Shown: positions 10,861 to 12,990 of the stretch, piece after piece
Position numbering within the stretch: position 1 is the stretch's first letter
Layout: each line of letters opens with the position of its first letter
Assembly: GCA_009924965.1 (NCBI GenBank)
Contig: RFQN01000023.1
Span: 1-12,990 of the forward strand
Reading direction: 5' to 3'
Source: Verrucomicrobiota bacterium
GTDB lineage: Bacteria; Verrucomicrobiota; Verrucomicrobiia; Opitutales; UBA953
Length of the DNA stretch: 12,990 bases
Program-made: the position numbers and the translations under genes
The notes under the pieces: generated by a model
What the model saw: the letters and a program-made list of their open reading frames with translations, nothing else
Told to the model about the DNA's origin: nothing
The model's database searches: none

Positions 10861-10996
10861 GGGATGAGGGGGAGCGGCGCTCGGGGTGGGTGTGCCGATT
10901 ACTCTGCCGGCCTGCCGAGCTTTCGCCAATCCAAAGTCGCCATTTCGTCACCCCTTTCCGCTGGTTTCCGCCACGGGGGCAGGTTAGCATCTCGAT
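10861..10996. promoter_or_regulatory. Divergent intergenic region, tentative promoter for the gene at 10997
   Basis: This 136-base gap separates the divergent starts of sppA and the gene at 10997, so promoters for both should lie here. For the plus strand, TAGCAT at 10985-10990 is a fair -10 element. Its -35 partner at 17-base spacing (TGGTTT, 10962-10967) is weak. The -10 ends six bases before the ATG, which would place the transcription start on or next to the start codon. For the minus strand I see only an AGTAAT-like element and no convincing -35. I find no clear operator palindrome. Confidence 0.35.
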
Positions 10997-12451
10997 ATGT
11001 CCGAGTTTACTCATGAACAGCCCGGAGCGGTGACCGCCCGCAAGGCGCTGGCCATCAACCTCGACCGCTCGGCCTACGGGGTCTTCGCCGAAATCGGCGC
11101 GGGCCAAGAGGTCGTACGGCATTTCTTCAAGGCGGGTGGCGCTTCGGGCACGGTGGCCAAGAGCATGTCCGCCTACGATATGCGCGTGAGCGACGCGATC
11201 TACGGCCATCCGAAGCGTTATGTCTCCCGGGAGCGGCTCGAGCAGATGATGGGCCATGAGTACGGCCTGCTGGTCGACCGCTTGGCGGCCGAGCGCGGCG
11301 GGCAGACGCGTTTCTTCGCCTTCGCCGACACCGTGGCCACCACCCCGCATGACGGGAAAGGGCAGGGCCACTCCTGGATGGGGATGCGTTTCCAAGCCGA
11401 GCCTGGCGCCGCGCCGAGCGACGTCATCCTGCACCTGCGCCTCTGGGATCGCGATGCCGGCCGCCAGCAGGATGCCTTGGGCATGGTCGGCGTGAACCTC
11501 GTCCACGCGGCGCTCCACCGCCGCTCGTCGATCGACGAGTTCGTCCAGGCCCTCATCGAGGACGTCGGCGCCGGCCGCGTCGAAGTGGATTTCGCGCATT
11601 TCAGCGGGCCGGCTTTTCCGGACTTCGACAACCGCCGGGCATTGGTGCGGCTCGTGCGCCTCGGGCTGACCGATGCGGTCCTGTTCGACGAACGGGGCGT
11701 GCCCGCCGTCGCTGGCGAGTTCTTCTATAAGAAATCGGTGCTGGTTGCGCGCGGCACCTTCCGTCCCTTGTCTCTCGTCAACGAGGACATGATCAGCTGC
11801 GCCCAAAAGGCCCAGCCGCCCGGCCCAGACACCGTCACCCTCTACGAGATGTGCGTCGGCCAGGAGAACGCCACTGAAGCGGAGATCGTGGCGCGCATCG
11901 GCTTGGTGGCGGCGGTTGGTCGCCCCTTGCTGGTCACCCGCCACCGCGGTTGGTATCGCCTGCCCGCGTACTTCCGCCTCCATACGACCGGGAACGTGAC
12001 GCTGATCGCTGGTATGAACAACCTGGTCGACCTCTTCAACCCCGAGCACTACACGCATCTCGAAGGCGGCGTCCTCGAGGCTTGCGGGCGGCTGTTCAAG
12101 GATGGCGTCCAGGTCATGGTGTATCCGATGCGCGGCGACCAGTTGCGCCGTTTGATCTCGGACCCGGTGGCCTGCTTGGTTTGTTTCCCGGAGACCTATC
12201 AGGTCGCCTTGGACGCGGTGGTGACGGCGGCCGATGTGCAGGTCCGGCCGAAGGTGGCCGGTCTCTTCGAGCACCTCCGCAACAACGGCTTCTTGGTGCC
12301 GATCACCGGGGCGAGCCCGCAGGCCTTGGCCTGCCAGCCGCGGACCTTGGCGGAGCGCATTCGGCAGGGTTATGTGGGTTGGGAGCAGGAAGTGCCCCCG
12401 GCCGTCGCGGCGGAAATCAAGCGTTCCAACCTCTGGGTCGCCGGAGTTTAA
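10997..12451 (+). CDS. Conserved soluble protein of unknown function
   Basis: Encodes 484 residues with no signal peptide or membrane segment, so probably cytoplasmic. The opening (FTHEQPGAVTARKALAINLD), the FAEIGAGQEVVRHFFKAGG segment (about 30-48) and SMSAYDMRVSDAIYG (about 56-70) look like strongly conserved blocks. From memory, similar proteins occur in several phyla under inconsistent automatic names such as TonB-dependent receptor or a nicotinate-nucleotide adenylyltransferase. I see nothing to support either name: no signal peptide, no plug or barrel, and no HxGH nucleotidyltransferase motif. The protein reads as mixed alpha/beta, with hydrophobic strand-like stretches such as GRPLLVTRH (about 313) and VQVMVYPM (about 371). 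The start codon has no Shine-Dalgarno. The membrane-protein gene at 12504 follows by 52 bases with no terminator between, so the two may form an operon. It is certainly a real gene: codon pattern is consistent and the overlapping opposite frame is not. Confidence 0.85.
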   Translation: MSEFTHEQPGAVTARKALAINLDRSAYGVFAEIGAGQEVVRHFFKAGGASGTVAKSMSAYDMRVSDAIYGHPKRYVSRERLEQMMGHEYGLLVDRLAAERGGQTRFFAFADTVATTPHDGKGQGHSWMGMRFQAEPGAAPSDVILHLRLWDRDAGRQQDALGMVGVNLVHAALHRRSSIDEFVQALIEDVGAGRVEVDFAHFSGPAFPDFDNRRALVRLVRLGLTDAVLFDERGVPAVAGEFFYKKSVLVARGTFRPLSLVNEDMISCAQKAQPPGPDTVTLYEMCVGQENATEAEIVARIGLVAAVGRPLLVTRHRGWYRLPAYFRLHTTGNVTLIAGMNNLVDLFNPEHYTHLEGGVLEACGRLFKDGVQVMVYPMRGDQLRRLISDPVACLVCFPETYQVALDAVVTAADVQVRPKVAGLFEHLRNNGFLVPITGASPQALACQPRTLAERIRQGYVGWEQEVPPAVAAEIKRSNLWVAGV

Positions 12452-12489
12452 TCGGCACCGAAGGTTGCAGGTTCGCCCGAAGCCTTCAT

Positions 12490-12498
12490 GGTGAGGGG
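12490..12498 (+). promoter_or_regulatory. Shine-Dalgarno-like site for the gene at 12504
   Basis: The purine stretch GGTGAGGGG ends five bases before ATG 12504. It is the only convincing ribosome-binding site among the starts in this window, and it supports this ATG over the out-of-frame ATG at 12488, whose frame closes within about 60 codons. Confidence 0.55.
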
Positions 12499-12503
12499 TA
12501 GCC

Positions 12504-12990
12504 ATGGCGCCGTTGCCTTCCTCTTTGCCCGCGGGCTCCGACACGGAACTGTCCTTGTCGGTGGAGCGCGCTTACCGGGAAGTCGTGGTCATCGACCGGC
12601 TCGGGGCACTCTGGGCCTTGATCTTGGCGAAGTGCTTCCTCGCGCAATGGGCCATCGATAAGTTCGTCATGCCCATCAGCGGCCTGCGTTACATCTGGTC
12701 CCTGACCTTGGCCATGGCCTTGGTCGCAACCGTGCTCTACCTGCGGGCCCATCGCGCCCAGTTCGCGCTCTTCCCGCACCAGTTCCGCGTCAGCACCGCG
12801 ATCCTCGGTGGCTTGCTTGTAGCCCAAGGGTTCCTCCTCTACGCCCATTTTGCCTTGGGCCATCTTTCGGCCGCGGTCACCGCCGGCTTGGCGGCTTCGC
12901 TCTTCGGGGCGTGGTCCCTCGCGCGCGCCAGCCTGAAGCGTGCGCCCGAACCGCTGGTCGGGGCTTTGCTCTGGTGGGGCTTGGCTGCGA
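12504..12990 (+). CDS. Polytopic membrane protein of unknown function, 3' end missing
   Basis: The frame is open from ATG 12504 to the right edge (162 full codons), so the gene is truncated by the window. After a polar N-terminus of about 30 residues come hydrophobic segments at about 33-51, 63-80, 97-116, 121-140 and from 151 onward, separated by short charged loops (for example RAHRAQ at 81-86 and RASLKRAPEP at 141-150). This indicates an inner-membrane protein with at least four to five spans. I recognise no family motif. It follows the unknown soluble protein by 52 bases on the same strand. Confidence 0.75.
   Translation, partial: MAPLPSSLPAGSDTELSLSVERAYREVVVIDRLGALWALILAKCFLAQWAIDKFVMPISGLRYIWSLTLAMALVATVLYLRAHRAQFALFPHQFRVSTAILGGLLVAQGFLLYAHFALGHLSAAVTAGLAASLFGAWSLARASLKRAPEPLVGALLWWGLAA

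Noticed and set aside
10861..10929. N-terminal extension of SppA to 10929
   Set aside because: The extra residues are Pro/Ala-rich and would precede the normal short basic N-terminus plus membrane anchor starting at 10860.
12465..12487. GGTTCGCC motif resembling a tRNA T-loop, with flanking GAAGG/CCTTC inverted repeat
   Set aside because: No acceptor, D or anticodon stems can be drawn around it, and the repeat has no T tract; I see neither a tRNA nor a terminator.
10673..12544. Minus-strand open frame of 623 codons covering the unknown gene and running into sppA
   Set aside because: His/Arg-rich and frame-shifted over the start of sppA; the plus-strand frame at 10997 has conserved-looking protein blocks and a sensible start.

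Overview
The window is a GC-rich (by eye, roughly low-to-mid 60s percent G+C), densely coding bacterial segment. It holds seven protein genes, two of them cut by the window edges. The organism is clearly diderm: there is a signal-peptide-bearing outer-membrane beta-barrel, an outer-membrane polysaccharide export (OPX) protein, a Wzc-type co-polymerase/tyrosine kinase, a lipoprotein and a 67-kDa-type SppA. RpoC carries a large insertion in the trigger loop (SI3 type), as in proteobacteria and several other Gram-negative lineages. My best guess is the PVC group, perhaps Verrucomicrobiota/Opitutae. This rests on overall impression and not on a search.

Layout: (1) positions 1-3711 are the 3' nine-tenths of rpoC (RNA polymerase beta'), closed by a strong intrinsic terminator at 3743-3782. 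(2) Positions 3868-8237 are an envelope-polysaccharide export module on the plus strand: a roughly 18-stranded outer-membrane barrel, a second intrinsic terminator, a short OPX/Wza-like periplasmic protein, and a Wzc-like co-polymerase fused to a BY-kinase with an odd Gly/Tyr-rich N-terminus. An M48 metallopeptidase lipoprotein follows at 8272-9045. (3) sppA runs convergently on the minus strand (9052-10860). (4) Divergently from sppA, 10997-12451 encodes a conserved soluble protein I cannot assign a function to. It is followed by the start of a polytopic membrane protein (from 12504) that runs off the right edge.

How they work together: the barrel, short OPX and Wzc-like kinase look like the three envelope layers of one exporter. 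The inner-membrane co-polymerase/kinase pairs with a periplasmic OPX ring lacking its own outer-membrane helices and with a separate porin. No glycosyltransferase, flippase or polymerase gene lies in the window, so the polymer must be made from genes elsewhere. The M48 lipoprotein and SppA are envelope proteolysis functions; the first sits where it could be co-transcribed with the exporter.

Most notable points: RpoC has lost all four cysteines of the second (C-terminal) zinc site; the kinase has a nine-tyrosine Gly-rich N-terminal tail; an intrinsic terminator ends one base before the OPX start codon; and nearly all starts lack a Shine-Dalgarno sequence, four of them sitting directly behind a CCC or CCCT.
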